64,000 nt of DNA from Streptococcus downei MFe28 (GTDB taxonomy: Bacteria; Bacillota; Bacilli; Lactobacillales; Streptococcaceae), in contig NZ_UHFA01000002.1 of the NCBI RefSeq assembly GCF_900459175.1, positions 1,054,001 through 1,118,000 on the forward strand. The letters run 5' to 3'. The position numbers and the translations under genes are program-made. Positions 16,683-25,877 of the stretch are shown piece after piece (the first letter of the stretch is position 1; each line of letters begins with the position of its first letter). The notes beneath the pieces were generated by a model. That model saw nothing but the letters and a program-made list of their open reading frames with translations, ran no database searches and was not told where the DNA came from.

Positions 16683-17675
16683 ATGAAGTATATCGTCAAT
16701 CATTCCCACAATCCTGCCTACAATGTTGCCTTAGAGGCCTATGCCTTTCGTGAGCTAGTTGATGAGGATGAACTCTTTATCCTCTGGATTAATGAGCCAG
16801 CTATCATCATCGGTCGCCACCAAAATGCTATTCAAGAGATTAATAAGGAATATACCGATGGTCACGGCATCCATGTAGTCCGTCGCCTATCAGGGGGTGG
16901 GGCGGTTTATCATGACCTCAATAATCTTAACTACACCATTATCTCAAACAAGTCTGATGAAGGGGCCTTTGACTTCAAGACCTTCTCCAAACCTGTTATC
17001 GAAACCTTAGCGGACCTAGGTGTCAAGGCCGAATTTTCTGGACGCAATGACCTAGAAATTGCAGGTAAGAAAATCTGTGGCAATGCCCAAGCTTATTATA
17101 AGGGGCGCATGATGCACCACGGATGCCTCCTCTTTGATGTTGATATGTCAGTCTTGGCTAAGGCACTCAAGGTCAGCAAGGACAAGATCGAATCCAAGGG
17201 GGTCAAGTCTGTCAAGGCAAGGGTGACCAATATCCTCAGCCAATTGCCGGAAAAGATTAGCGTAGAAGAATTTTCCGATAAGATCTTGGACAAGATGAAG
17301 GAGCTCTACCCTGGCATGACAGAGTACCAACTTAATGAAGCAGACTTAGCTAGAATTGACCAGTTGTACCGAGAACAATTCAACACCTGGGACTGGACCT
17401 ATGGACAGGCCCCCGAATATACTGTCGAACGCAATGTCCGCTATACAGCCGGAAAAATTAATACCTTTGCTAAGGTCGAGAACTCTGTTATTAAGGGGAT
17501 TAAAATCTATGGGGACTTTTTCGGCGTTTTAGATGTTAGCGACGTTGAGCGGGCCTTGCTTGGCAGCCACTATGAATACAGCGATGTATTGGAGCATCTC
17601 AAGGCCCTTGATATTAGTCACTACTTCTCAGGGATTAGTCAAGAAGAAGTCGCAAAAGCTATCGTTGCCTCGTAA
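16683..17675 (+). CDS. lplA: Lipoate-protein ligase A
   Basis: A 330-residue enzyme that activates free lipoate with ATP and attaches it to the lipoyl lysines of E2 and, here, also E3. Catalytic-domain features are the RRLSGGGAVYHDLNNLNYT stretch near residue 70, GRNDLEIAGKKICGNAQ near 120 and the HHGCLLFDVDM strand. A C-terminal accessory domain completes the family length. AAGGAAGG precedes the ATG. Lying right behind the PDH operon, it serves the substrates encoded there. A terminator in between suggests it also has its own level of expression. Confidence 0.93.
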   Translation: MKYIVNHSHNPAYNVALEAYAFRELVDEDELFILWINEPAIIIGRHQNAIQEINKEYTDGHGIHVVRRLSGGGAVYHDLNNLNYTIISNKSDEGAFDFKTFSKPVIETLADLGVKAEFSGRNDLEIAGKKICGNAQAYYKGRMMHHGCLLFDVDMSVLAKALKVSKDKIESKGVKSVKARVTNILSQLPEKISVEEFSDKILDKMKELYPGMTEYQLNEADLARIDQLYREQFNTWDWTYGQAPEYTVERNVRYTAGKINTFAKVENSVIKGIKIYGDFFGVLDVSDVERALLGSHYEYSDVLEHLKALDISHYFSGISQEEVAKAIVAS

Positions 17676-17855
17676 CTTTTTGCGGTATGTAACATTGCTT
17701 TGAAAGAAAAATTACTTTAAATTAACAAATATTACATAAAAAACACAAGAACATTGAATTTTTTTATAAAATATTCTTAAAGGGCGTATGAGTTTGATTT
17801 TTGATAACCATTTTGTTACACTAATTGACATAGCAAGACGTTTACATGAAAAATA

Positions 17856-17885
17856 TTGTTGTAACAATTGCTAAATCTTTATAAT
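17856..17885 (+). promoter_or_regulatory. Promoter of the first GbpC-like gene
   Basis: TATAAT at 17880-17885 with TTGTTG (17856, 18-bp spacer) or TTGTAA (17859, 15-bp spacer). The 220-base region upstream is very AT-rich. Confidence 0.6.
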
Positions 17886-17901
17886 CTAGAAGGGTTACAA
17901 A

Positions 17902-19812
17902 ATGGGAAAGAAGAAATTGACGCAATACTCACTTCTTAGTGGTTTGGTATTGACTACACTAGCTGCAGGTCAGCAAGTACTTGCGGATGAAGCTACAGAC
18001 ACAAGTGCTAACACAGCAACTGATAACCAGGCTTCACAAGTTTCAACTACAGGACCTCAAGTTAAGGTTATTGATCAACAAACTGAAGGCAACAAAACAA
18101 CAACAACATCTGAAGTTACATCACCTGAACTGACACAAGCCGTTAATGATGTTAATAGCTTCAATCAAGCTAACACACCATCAACTGACAACACTAACAA
18201 GGGTGATACTGACAAGAGTGGTGCACAAGATGCTAACACAACGCAATCAAACGTTGTTGTTCCACCAGTGACAATCTCTCAAGGTGAAACCAAGACTTAT
18301 GCTACGGTTGAAGAAGCAGATGCTGCCAATAAGGCACAAGCCCAAGAAATTCAAAACACTTTGGCTCAGTACCAAAAAGATGTTGCTGACTATAAAGAAA
18401 AATTAGCTAATTACAACAAGGCAAATGAAGAATATGTTGCTGCTAAGGCTGCATATGATGAAAAGGTTAAAGCCTACAATGACTACCAAGCTAAGGTTAA
18501 AGATTTGACAAACCCTGAAAATGCAGAAGTTGCTAAGGGACTTGTCTTCAACAATGAACCAAATGCTGTAGTTTCTGTTGATGGTGTTAAACAATACGTT
18601 ACCAAAGAAGCTCAAGGTAAGCACGTTCAAGACGAAATTCTTCAACAATTCAATACTGATAAGTACTCAGATTCTGATTTCACTTCAGAAAATCCATATG
18701 CGCCTAACGAAGACTCATGGTTCAAGATGAATGTTGGTGATACTGTTACTGCAACATATACAAATCTTGGAAATGCTGAATATCTCGGAACTAAGATTGG
18801 TAAAGTTGTTACAACTTACAAGTTGACTGATTCAACCAGCAACGATGGTTCAGCTATTGTAAAACTCTACCATGACCCAACCAAGACTATCTTCATTGGT
18901 GCCCAAACTTCAGATGATCCATCTAAAGCTATCAAGGCGGACATACAAGTTAAGTTCTACGATGAAAATGGTAACTTGATTAATATCAATGGTGATAACT
19001 CAGTTATCAGCTTGGCTTCACTTAACCACTGGACAACCCAATATGGCGATCATGTTGAAAAAGTTCTCAATATTGGTAATAACAAGTTTGTTGCCTTCAA
19101 CGATTCTTCAATCAAACTCAATGCTGATGGTGCTATCTACTCACCAAACGATAATGAATTTGTTAACAATGGCGCAGCCCTCAATAGTGATGGTGAAGAT
19201 GGTTGGGATAAGATTAACCCAGACGGTGAAAAGCGTACAGCTTCATCTACCTACGGTGCAGCTGCTATGACCTACAATGGTGAACCATTCTCTATCTCAG
19301 CTTCAGGTAACAATGCTGAAATCCCAACAGCTATCTGGTTTGCTGTTAACTCCCTAGCGGTTCAAAAACCAGGTGAAGCTCCTGTAGCTCCAGAAATGCC
19401 TAAGTTGAGTGCTTCTAAGATCGTTGTTAACAATGCTCAAGTTAAGCAAACGGCTGATAACGAAGTTCCAAAACCTGAAGAACCAACTCCAGAAACTCCA
19501 ACAACGCCTAACACACCAACGAAGCCAGAGAATCCAACTCCTGAAGAGCCTTCAACTCCGGAGACTCCTAAGACTACGACTCCAACACCAGAAAAGCCTA
19601 GCACTCCAGCTAAGCCACAGGCACCATCAACTTCTAAGGAAGTAGCGCCTAAGGCTCAAGCTCCACAACCTGCAGCTCAACCGGCTCAACAAGCCCAAGC
19701 ACTTCCACAAACAGGCGATGCTAACAGTTACGGTGTCGCAGTCTTCGGTGCAGGAATCGTTGCCTTCTCTACTTTGACCCTTCTTGGAAGCATGAAGCGT
19801 AAAGAAGACTAA
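17902..19812 (+). CDS. LPXTG wall-anchored GbpC-like (glucan-binding / antigen I/II V-region) protein 1
   Basis: A surface protein of 636 residues. It has a signal peptide (cleavage after LA28), a variable polar segment, an alanine-rich coiled coil (about 135-205) resembling the A-repeats of antigen I/II, then a GbpC/Spa V-region domain (about 210-490). That domain carries the landmarks GLVFNNEPNA, QFNTDKY, GDTVTATYTNL, HDPTKTIFIGAQT, SLNHWTTQYGDHVE and DGEDGWD. A Pro/Thr/Glu-rich wall-spanning stalk (about 525-600) and LPQTG at 601 with a membrane segment and KRKED tail follow. GbpC relatives bind glucans and aid sucrose-dependent aggregation; which ligand this copy binds is unknown. Codons are strongly biased, as in highly expressed genes. 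It is one of three tandem paralogues. Confidence 0.9.
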   Translation: MGKKKLTQYSLLSGLVLTTLAAGQQVLADEATDTSANTATDNQASQVSTTGPQVKVIDQQTEGNKTTTTSEVTSPELTQAVNDVNSFNQANTPSTDNTNKGDTDKSGAQDANTTQSNVVVPPVTISQGETKTYATVEEADAANKAQAQEIQNTLAQYQKDVADYKEKLANYNKANEEYVAAKAAYDEKVKAYNDYQAKVKDLTNPENAEVAKGLVFNNEPNAVVSVDGVKQYVTKEAQGKHVQDEILQQFNTDKYSDSDFTSENPYAPNEDSWFKMNVGDTVTATYTNLGNAEYLGTKIGKVVTTYKLTDSTSNDGSAIVKLYHDPTKTIFIGAQTSDDPSKAIKADIQVKFYDENGNLININGDNSVISLASLNHWTTQYGDHVEKVLNIGNNKFVAFNDSSIKLNADGAIYSPNDNEFVNNGAALNSDGEDGWDKINPDGEKRTASSTYGAAAMTYNGEPFSISASGNNAEIPTAIWFAVNSLAVQKPGEAPVAPEMPKLSASKIVVNNAQVKQTADNEVPKPEEPTPETPTTPNTPTKPENPTPEEPSTPETPKTTTPTPEKPSTPAKPQAPSTSKEVAPKAQAPQPAAQPAQQAQALPQTGDANSYGVAVFGAGIVAFSTLTLLGSMKRKED

Positions 19813-19844
19813 GGAAGACTTTTCCTTAATTTGATAAAATACGT

Positions 19845-19880
19845 AAAGACCTGCTCATCGCTTGGATGACAGGTCTTTTT
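19845..19880 (+). terminator. Terminator of GbpC-like gene 1
   Basis: AAAGACCTG/CAGGTCTTT stem with an inner TCATC/GATGA pair, followed by TTTTT. Confidence 0.88.
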
Positions 19881-20000
19881 ATGTGGACAAGTTGAGATTA
19901 TGAGGGGCTGGTAAATCATTTCCATGCTTGTAAACGAAACCAAAATCAATATTGTTTTGTAGACGCTTGGACTAATTTGACCTGCCTTGATAAGGAATTT

Positions 20001-20353
20001 ATACTCTTCGAAAATCAAAATTTATCGTCGTTAACTCATCTTGCCGTACCTACTGAGGAAAGCGAAGTTTTCCCCATTTTCAACCTCAAAAGGTCTTCCA
20101 GACCTTTTGAGCTATCTTCAGTTTGTGCGATGCGGAGCAAAGTTGGTCGATTTCACCAACTTTGTGAGGTTAGTAAGAGAGCTAGGCAACCGCTATGAAG
20201 ATTGCCGTTTGGGAGTAAGACAGAAGGGTGACTAGCTGCCTGCTGTGCCACAAAGTGGCACAAAGATAGCAGACACCTACTGCGACATCAGTCACTTTAG
20301 TGACTTGATGTCATTGCTCCTTGCCTCGGCTAATTTCGATTTTCATTGAGTAT
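20001..20353. repeat. BOX-like intergenic element (complete, 353 bp)
   Basis: It is bounded by ATACTCTTCGAAAATC and GATTTTCATTGAGTAT, which are imperfect inverted repeats and match the boxA and boxC ends known from pneumococcus. The inside is a string of hairpins: CTCAAAAGGTCT/AGACCTTTTGAG (20085-20111), CAAAGTTGGT/ACCAACTTTG (20138-20164), TGTGCCAC/GTGGCACA (about 20245-20264) and GACATCA...TGATGTC (20284-20312). It lies between GbpC-like genes 1 and 2. Two open frames within it have no support as genes. Confidence 0.85.
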
Positions 20354-20461
20354 TAGTTTGATACTTAAAATAACAGAACATTTGCAATATGTGACAAGGT
20401 CTTGATAACTCCTTAAGTTAAATTTACATTTTATGACAATGAGAAATAAGACAAGCTTTTC

Positions 20462-20470
20462 TGCTATAAT
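20462..20470 (+). promoter_or_regulatory. Extended -10 promoter of GbpC-like gene 2
   Basis: TGcTATAAT at 20462-20470, about 70 nt before the ATG. Confidence 0.6.
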
Positions 20471-20542
20471 ACAGGTGTTAGCGATTTCATTAAGAAATTC
20501 GTAAGTTAACTAAAGCAATTAGGAAGAAAAAGGAGAATTTTC

Positions 20543-22351
20543 ATGTCAAAAAAACTAAAATCTTATACACTTTTTAGTGGGCTTTTACTGGCGACTGCTC
20601 TGATTGCCAACCCAGCTTTTGCGGATGAAAATCAGGCAAGAACTCCTAATCCTGACCAAAATCAGGTTCAAGGAGGCCAGTCCAACCAAGCCCAGGCTAA
20701 GCAGAATCAGTCTAGCCAGGACCAAAACTCTGGTCAGGTTTCATCTGAACAAACTCAAGTGACGCCAGTTCCTAATCAAGCAGGAAATCAAACGGCAGAC
20801 ACGACCTACCAGGTGACGAGCAAGGAATTGACCGATGCCCTAGCTAGTGTGGACAGCTTCAATCAGAAAAACAAGTTGAGCGGGTACCAAGCCGTGACTG
20901 TTGAAGAAGGTCAGGCTCAGAATCAGCCATCCGTTACAGCTGCTGACCAAGATAACAAGGCTCAAGCCAAGGCTATCCAGGAGCAGTTGACCGCCTATCA
21001 GTCAGAGGTTGACGGCCTTCCAGCTAAGCAGGATCAGTACCAAAAAGACTTGGCTGCCTACAAGGATAAGCAGACTGAATACCAGGCGCAAAAGGCTGCC
21101 TATGATGACTACAAGAAGCAGGTCGAGGCTGGCGTTGATGCAGGTAAAATTGAGAAAGCTCAGGGCTTGATTTATAAGAGTGAGCCCAATGCCCTAATTA
21201 GCCTTGAAGGTGTTGATCAATACCTAACCAAGGAAGCAGTTGAAGCCCATAGTTCTGATGGTTTCTTGGATCAGTTCAATACCGATAAATACAAGGACCC
21301 AGCGACTGACACCTACAAGGCGGAGGAATTTACCAAGAATAACCCTTATTCTGGCAAGGAAGATGTCCGCTTCAAGATGAAGGCAGGCGATACAGTAACA
21401 GCGACCTACACAGGCCTTGAGAATTCTTACTATGATGGTAAGAAATTGAGTAAGGTTGTCGTAACCTATAAGCTTAATAATTCGACCAATAATGAAAACG
21501 ATGCTATTGTTCAGCTCTTCCATGATCCGACCAAGACTATCGTCATCGGAGCGCAAACGGTTAAGACTGGGCCTGATAACAATATCAGCGTGACCATCCA
21601 GCCAACCTTCTATGACGATGCTGGAAATCCCGTTGATTTAAGCGACAATAAGGCTATCATGGGACTGTCCTCGCTCAACCACTGGACGACAGAGTTTGGG
21701 GACCACGTTGAAAAGGTTACTGTGGGTGGTAATGACTACATCCAGATTCCTGGCTCTTCAGTGCAAAATCACGATGGTCAGGCCTATTCCGCCCAGGAGA
21801 ATCAAAACAAGACTAATGGGGCAACCTTCAATGGCGAAGGTGACGATGGTTGGGATAACATTGCCGAAGATGGTAGTCCTCGCTCGAAAACGGCCTACTA
21901 TGGTTCAGGAGCCATGACCTATAAGGGACAACCCTTTATCATCACAGTCGGGGGAAATAATGCTGTTGAATCTGGCAAGAGCCTACCAACCAATATTTGG
22001 TTCTCAGCTAACTCTGTTGTCAATGTTCCTCAGGATCCAGGTCAACCACCGCTTGAACCGCAAGCACCAAGTCTCAAGGGACCTAAGGTTACCTGGCACA
22101 AGAACCTGGTGACTGTAGCACAGGAAGCTCCTCAAAAGCCGCAGACTCTAGAAAAGGCTCAGCCACAAAAACCAGCCCAAGTATGGGAAATGAAGACTAG
22201 CGGCCCTCAAGCTAGCCAACCAGCTACTAAGAGTGCTAGCCTTCCAGAAACCGGTGACAGACCTAGCTATGGCCTTGCTGCCTTCGGTGCGGGTATCCTA
22301 GCCTTTACCCTAGCAACCACCCTGGCTACCGCTAAGCGAAAAGAGGACTAG
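20543..22351 (+). CDS. LPXTG wall-anchored GbpC-like protein 2
   Basis: A 602-residue paralogue of its neighbours. It has a signal peptide (AFA27 cleavage), a Gln/Asn-rich N-terminal segment (about 28-95), a coiled coil (about 135-195), the GbpC/Spa V-region domain (about 200-490; GLIYKSEPNA, QFNTDKY, GDTVTATYTGLENSYYDGK, HDPTKTIVIGAQT, SLNHWTTEFGDHVE), a short stalk, and LPETG at 567 with membrane segment and KRKED. It is more like copy 3 than copy 1: both have AQGLIY, SLEGV and PGSSVQNH. Its third-codon use is less biased than that of copy 1, suggesting lower expression. AAAGGAG precedes the ATG. It has its own promoter and terminator. Confidence 0.9.
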   Translation: MSKKLKSYTLFSGLLLATALIANPAFADENQARTPNPDQNQVQGGQSNQAQAKQNQSSQDQNSGQVSSEQTQVTPVPNQAGNQTADTTYQVTSKELTDALASVDSFNQKNKLSGYQAVTVEEGQAQNQPSVTAADQDNKAQAKAIQEQLTAYQSEVDGLPAKQDQYQKDLAAYKDKQTEYQAQKAAYDDYKKQVEAGVDAGKIEKAQGLIYKSEPNALISLEGVDQYLTKEAVEAHSSDGFLDQFNTDKYKDPATDTYKAEEFTKNNPYSGKEDVRFKMKAGDTVTATYTGLENSYYDGKKLSKVVVTYKLNNSTNNENDAIVQLFHDPTKTIVIGAQTVKTGPDNNISVTIQPTFYDDAGNPVDLSDNKAIMGLSSLNHWTTEFGDHVEKVTVGGNDYIQIPGSSVQNHDGQAYSAQENQNKTNGATFNGEGDDGWDNIAEDGSPRSKTAYYGSGAMTYKGQPFIITVGGNNAVESGKSLPTNIWFSANSVVNVPQDPGQPPLEPQAPSLKGPKVTWHKNLVTVAQEAPQKPQTLEKAQPQKPAQVWEMKTSGPQASQPATKSASLPETGDRPSYGLAAFGAGILAFTLATTLATAKRKED

Positions 22352-22424
22352 ATAGGGGCCGTCATCAACTGGAGAAAATCCTAGTGCTGGGCTTATAGTT
22401 CAGCTGCCCTCACTCCTTATCGTC

Positions 22425-22454
22425 AAGCTTTCAGTATTCTGCTGGAAGCTTTTT
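22425..22454 (+). terminator. Terminator of GbpC-like gene 2
   Basis: AAGCTTTCAG/CTGGAAGCTT stem with one G-U pair, followed by TTTTG. Confidence 0.75.
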
Positions 22455-22517
22455 GATTTCCTATTTTGCTAGAAAAGTGATAGACTAGGTCAAAAAAAGA
22501 GATGGGAGGTTATTATA

Positions 22518-22750
22518 ATGACAGCAGATGAAAAAATTTTAGCCCTGGTTAAACTAGGCTACATGGACAGAATTCCAAAAATGTTCCGTGGTCAAGCTAC
22601 CAAGGCGACCCTTAAGAAATTGCCCAATAGCATCCAGATCTTTATGCTAGAGCACAAGAAGATGGGGACCTTCCTGAGGATTTGGCTCAAGAATTGTCGG
22701 GCATCATCAATGGTATCTTCGAAGCCAAGATGAAAAAGCATAATTTTTAA
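22518..22750 (+). pseudogene. Small unrecognised gene with a one-base frameshift
   Basis: The ATG at 22518 follows GGGAGG and opens a well-formed reading frame of 50 codons (MTADEKILALVKLGYMDRI...). At the run ATGGGGACC (about 22662-22670) the natural frame shifts. Reading on in the next frame gives a helical, charged tail, DLPEDLAQELSGIINGIFEA, which ends at a TAA at 22748-22750 just before a terminator. In the unshifted frame the tail is unlike protein and stops at 22733. One lost G would explain it, giving an intact product of 77 residues. I do not recognise the family; the short, helical, charged form is like small cytoplasmic or immunity-type proteins, which is a guess. Either a true mutation or a base-call error in the G-run. 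Confidence 0.72.
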
Positions 22751-22764
22751 AAAATCTAGTGAAG

Positions 22765-22790
22765 ACAGTCCATTTGCGGGCTGTTTTTTT
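22765..22790 (+). terminator. Terminator after the frameshifted gene
   Basis: ACAGTCC/GGGCTGT stem followed by seven T. Confidence 0.8.
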
Positions 22791-22840
22791 GCTACTTTGG
22801 TTTAGTTTCAAGATTGAAATAATTTTAATGAACAAAATAG

Positions 22841-22869
22841 TTGACAAATAAATTACGAGGTATTACTAT
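22841..22869 (+). promoter_or_regulatory. Promoter of GbpC-like gene 3
   Basis: TTGACA (22841-22846) and TACTAT (22864-22869), 17-bp spacer. The leader of about 95 nt has an ATTCAAT/ATTGAAT hairpin (22889-22912), and the ribosome site is AGGAGG. Confidence 0.65.
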
Positions 22870-22971
22870 ATTTGACGGTGAGATAACGATTCAATGTGTG
22901 AGAGTATTGAATGATTAATGGGAACTCATCGAATAAATAACATTTTTTATTATCATTAGGAGGATAATAAC

Positions 22972-24891
22972 ATGACAACAAAAAAATTCAGGCGCTACAC
23001 GTTATTTAGTAGCCTCTTTTTAGCGACCGTTTTTGCAACCAACACAGCCTTTGCTGAAGATGTTGCTAATAACGATCAAGCTAATCAACCAAATCCGTCA
23101 CAAGAGCAGACAGCGCCAGCAACTGAAAATCAAGCAAATGATGGCAATCAAGCTGGAGCACAAGATGCTCAAAACGGCAACGATGCTGCTGCCAACCAAG
23201 AAGCAGCTGTTACTGATCCAACAGTTACGGAAATTAGCAAGCAAGATAATGGTGACGGAACTTCAACAGTAACATCTGAAGTGACTTCTCAAGATTTGGA
23301 AAAGGCTAAGGAAGATGTTTCTACATTCAACCAAGAAAATAAGGACGTTGTTAATCCTGCTGTAACTCTTGTCAAGGGAGAAACGCAGGAACAAGCAAGT
23401 GTGGAAGCTGCCCACGCTGATAACCAAGCCCAAGCTAAGGATATTGAAGCTGCTTTAAGCTCTCAGAAGGCTAAGATTGACCAGTATAAGACTGAACTGG
23501 CAAAGTATGAGGAAAGTCTTGCTCAGAAGCCTGAACTTGAAAAGAAATATCAAGAAGCCCTGCTTAAGTATGAAGAAGATATGAAAGAATACAAAGCAGC
23601 AAAAGTTGCCTATGATGAATACCAAAAGTTAATTGCTCAGGGTGTTGATGCTGGTCGTATTGAGAAAGCCCAAGGTTTGATTTACCAAAATGAACCGAAT
23701 GCTTCTATCTCTTTAGAAGGTGTTAGCCAATACTTGACCAATGAAGCGGTTGCTAAGCACCATACAGATGGTATTCTGGACCAATTCAATACGGATAAGT
23801 ACCAAACCGATGGCCACTATAATGCCGATGAATTTACCGACCAAAATCCAACCAATGGTAAAGAAGATGTTTGGTTCCGCATTCAAGTTGGTCAAACTGT
23901 AACAGCAACCTATACCGGACTAGAAAATTCCTACTATGATGGTAAGAAATTAAGTAAGGTTATCATCAACTATAGGCTTAATAGCACAACCAATAACGAT
24001 AATGATGCCTTGGTTAAACTTTTCCATGATCCAACCAAGACCATCTTTATTGGTGCCCAAACTTCTAAGGAAGGTCGTGGTGATAAGATTAGTATTACTA
24101 TCCACCCAATCTTCTTTGACCTAGATGGTAACCAAGTTGATTTGAGTAACAACAAGGCCATCATGGGTCTGTCTTCCCTCAACCACTGGATTACTGAATA
24201 TGGTGATCACGTGGAGACAGTAGAAGTGGGAGACAATGAGTATATCCAAATCCCAGGTTCTTCTGTTCAGAATCACAATGGTGTGGCTTACTCTGAAAAA
24301 GACAACCAATACAAGAGTCATGGTGCAGTCTTCAATGGTGATGGTGAAGATGGTTGGGATTCTATCAATGATGATGGGACTCCACGCTCTAAAACAGCCT
24401 TCTACGGTGCTGGTGCCATGACCTATAAGGGACAACCTTTCACAGTTACTGCTGGTGGAAACAATCAGTTCCTACCAACAACGATTTGGTTCTCAGCTAA
24501 CTCAGTTGTTTCCGTGCCAAAAGATCCAGGTCAAGCTCCTGAAAAGCCACAACCGGCTGAGGATCCCAAGAAGCCTCTTGCGCCAACAACAATGACAGTA
24601 ACTTGGCATGAAAATATCGTAAAAGAAGTAAAAATTCCGGTTAAGCCAGTTATTCCTCAAACGACAACAACGGTTGAACGTCCAAAACCTCAACCAAAAC
24701 CACAAACTCCAACAACTCCAATCCCAGTTAAGATGGTTGAACCAAAACCTGCTCCAGTCCAAAAACAAGCAACCCTGCCACAAACTGGTGATTCAAATGG
24801 TTACGGTCTAGTAGCCTTTGGTGCTGGAATCGTTCTCTATGCTACCCTTACCTTACTTGGTAGCCGTAAAATGGACCAAAACGAAGACTAA
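22972..24891 (+). CDS. LPXTG wall-anchored GbpC-like protein 3
   Basis: The third paralogue, 639 residues. It has a signal peptide (AFA28 cleavage), an Asn/Gln/Ala-rich acidic segment (29-85), a long coiled coil (about 150-225), the V-region domain (about 230-510; GLIYQNEPNA, QFNTDKY, GQTVTATYTGLENSYYDGK, HDPTKTIFIGAQT, SLNHWITEYGDHVE, DGEDGWD), and a Pro/Lys/Thr stalk. LPQTG lies at 602, followed by the membrane segment and a NED tail. Many V-region stretches are nearly identical to copy 2. The N-terminal segments of the three copies differ, as do the stalks, while the V-region core is kept. It has a good TTGACA promoter, AGGAGG site and terminator of its own. Confidence 0.9.
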   Translation: MTTKKFRRYTLFSSLFLATVFATNTAFAEDVANNDQANQPNPSQEQTAPATENQANDGNQAGAQDAQNGNDAAANQEAAVTDPTVTEISKQDNGDGTSTVTSEVTSQDLEKAKEDVSTFNQENKDVVNPAVTLVKGETQEQASVEAAHADNQAQAKDIEAALSSQKAKIDQYKTELAKYEESLAQKPELEKKYQEALLKYEEDMKEYKAAKVAYDEYQKLIAQGVDAGRIEKAQGLIYQNEPNASISLEGVSQYLTNEAVAKHHTDGILDQFNTDKYQTDGHYNADEFTDQNPTNGKEDVWFRIQVGQTVTATYTGLENSYYDGKKLSKVIINYRLNSTTNNDNDALVKLFHDPTKTIFIGAQTSKEGRGDKISITIHPIFFDLDGNQVDLSNNKAIMGLSSLNHWITEYGDHVETVEVGDNEYIQIPGSSVQNHNGVAYSEKDNQYKSHGAVFNGDGEDGWDSINDDGTPRSKTAFYGAGAMTYKGQPFTVTAGGNNQFLPTTIWFSANSVVSVPKDPGQAPEKPQPAEDPKKPLAPTTMTVTWHENIVKEVKIPVKPVIPQTTTTVERPKPQPKPQTPTTPIPVKMVEPKPAPVQKQATLPQTGDSNGYGLVAFGAGIVLYATLTLLGSRKMDQNED

Positions 24892-24940
24892 GTAAACCTA
24901 ATAGAAGTAGTAGTAGAGGATGACTTAAGTTAGATTATTA

Positions 24941-24974
24941 AAACTTCCATCTCATGTGAGGTGGAAGTTTTTTC
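24941..24974 (+). terminator. Terminator of GbpC-like gene 3
   Basis: AACTTCCA/TGGAAGTT stem with inner CTCA/TGAG, followed by TTTTTT. Confidence 0.88.
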
Positions 24975-25015
24975 GTGTCATCAGAAAAGGAATGCTAGGG
25001 CGGGCTTCTGTTGGA

Positions 25016-25047
25016 AAGGTAAAAGCCCTAGGATTTCTTGGGCTTTT
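25016..25047 (-). terminator. Terminator of the murT-gatD operon
   Basis: AAAAGCCC/GGGCTTTT stem; the flanking bases make it usable on the minus strand, about 40 bases after the gatD stop. Confidence 0.7.
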
Positions 25048-25088
25048 ACGCGTATCTGAATTTAATATCAAGTTTGCTAAGCTTGGTC

Positions 25089-25877
25089 TCATTTTTCAAA
25101 CTCGGCCTTACTTTTAACATCGGCATATTCCTCAGGGACTTCTTGGGATAAGATGTCATCATAGCTGGCCAGGTTCAGGTCCTGGCCGTACTTATTTCGC
25201 AGGGCTGTAGTGACCAGGCGGTAGGCTAGGTTGGCATTGCGAGAGAGGATAGGGCCGTGGAAGTAGGAGCCAAAAACATTTTTGTAGTGGACTCCTTCGG
25301 TCTTATCTTCCTTGTTATTGCCATTTCCATAGAGGCAGATACCCAGTGGTTTTTCATCGTCTGCCAAGAAGGTTCGCCCCTGGTGATTTTCAAAGCCATA
25401 GTAGGTCTCATCAAATTCCTCGTTGTGAATCTTGATGTCGCCAATGTAGCGGTTGTTTTCTTGGTTGAGGGTGTAGTGGCCCATGACGCCGATGCCCTCA
25501 ATTCTTTGGCCATTTGCTTGGACATAATATTGGCCCAATAATTGGAAGCCCCCGCAGATGGCTAGAAGGACACCGTCATTTTCAATATAACGTCCAATGG
25601 CTTCCTTGATGCGAGGCAGGTTTTGGGCAACGATGGATTGTTCATAATCCTGACCACCTCCAAAGAAGACTAGGTCGTAATAATTGTCATCAAAATCATC
25701 ATCTAGGGAAACAATGTCAACGGTGACCTTGGCCCCCAGCTTTTCAGCTACATATTTGAGCATGAGGACATTGCCGTTGTCGCCGTAGGTATTCATGAGA
25801 TTGCCATAGAGATGGGCAAGGTGAAGCTCGTAATCATAGTCCCGATTATTTGGAGACTCTAGGGAAGTATAAACCAT
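25089..25877 (-). CDS. gatD: Lipid II isoglutaminyl synthase, glutaminase subunit
   Basis: A cobyric-acid-type glutamine amidotransferase of 262 residues. It releases ammonia from glutamine and passes it to MurT, so that the D-glutamate of lipid II is amidated. The nucleophile is in [11 protein letters not shown] (Cys near 108), and the catalytic His is in [10 protein letters not shown] near residue 216. The start codon overlaps the murT stop by one base (TAATG), a sign of translational coupling. The pair is essential in several streptococci because crosslinking enzymes need the amidated peptide. Confidence 0.94.
   Translation of the reverse strand: MVYTSLESPNNRDYDYELHLAHLYGNLMNTYGDNGNVLMLKYVAEKLGAKVTVDIVSLDDDFDDNYYDLVFFGGGQDYEQSIVAQNLPRIKEAIGRYIENDGVLLAICGGFQLLGQYYVQANGQRIEGIGVMGHYTLNQENNRYIGDIKIHNEEFDETYYGFENHQGRTFLADDEKPLGICLYGNGNNKEDKTEGVHYKNVFGSYFHGPILSRNANLAYRLVTTALRNKYGQDLNLASYDDILSQEVPEEYADVKSKAEFEK

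Noticed and set aside
19470-19690. Repeat region that looks like a short array
   Set aside because: It is the Pro/Thr/Glu stalk of GbpC-like protein 1. The codons for PTP/PET units repeat, but there are no equal repeats with spacers, so it is not CRISPR.
19977-20235. Two open frames inside the BOX-like element
   Set aside because: They are formed by the repeat itself, cross its hairpins, and have no ribosome sites.
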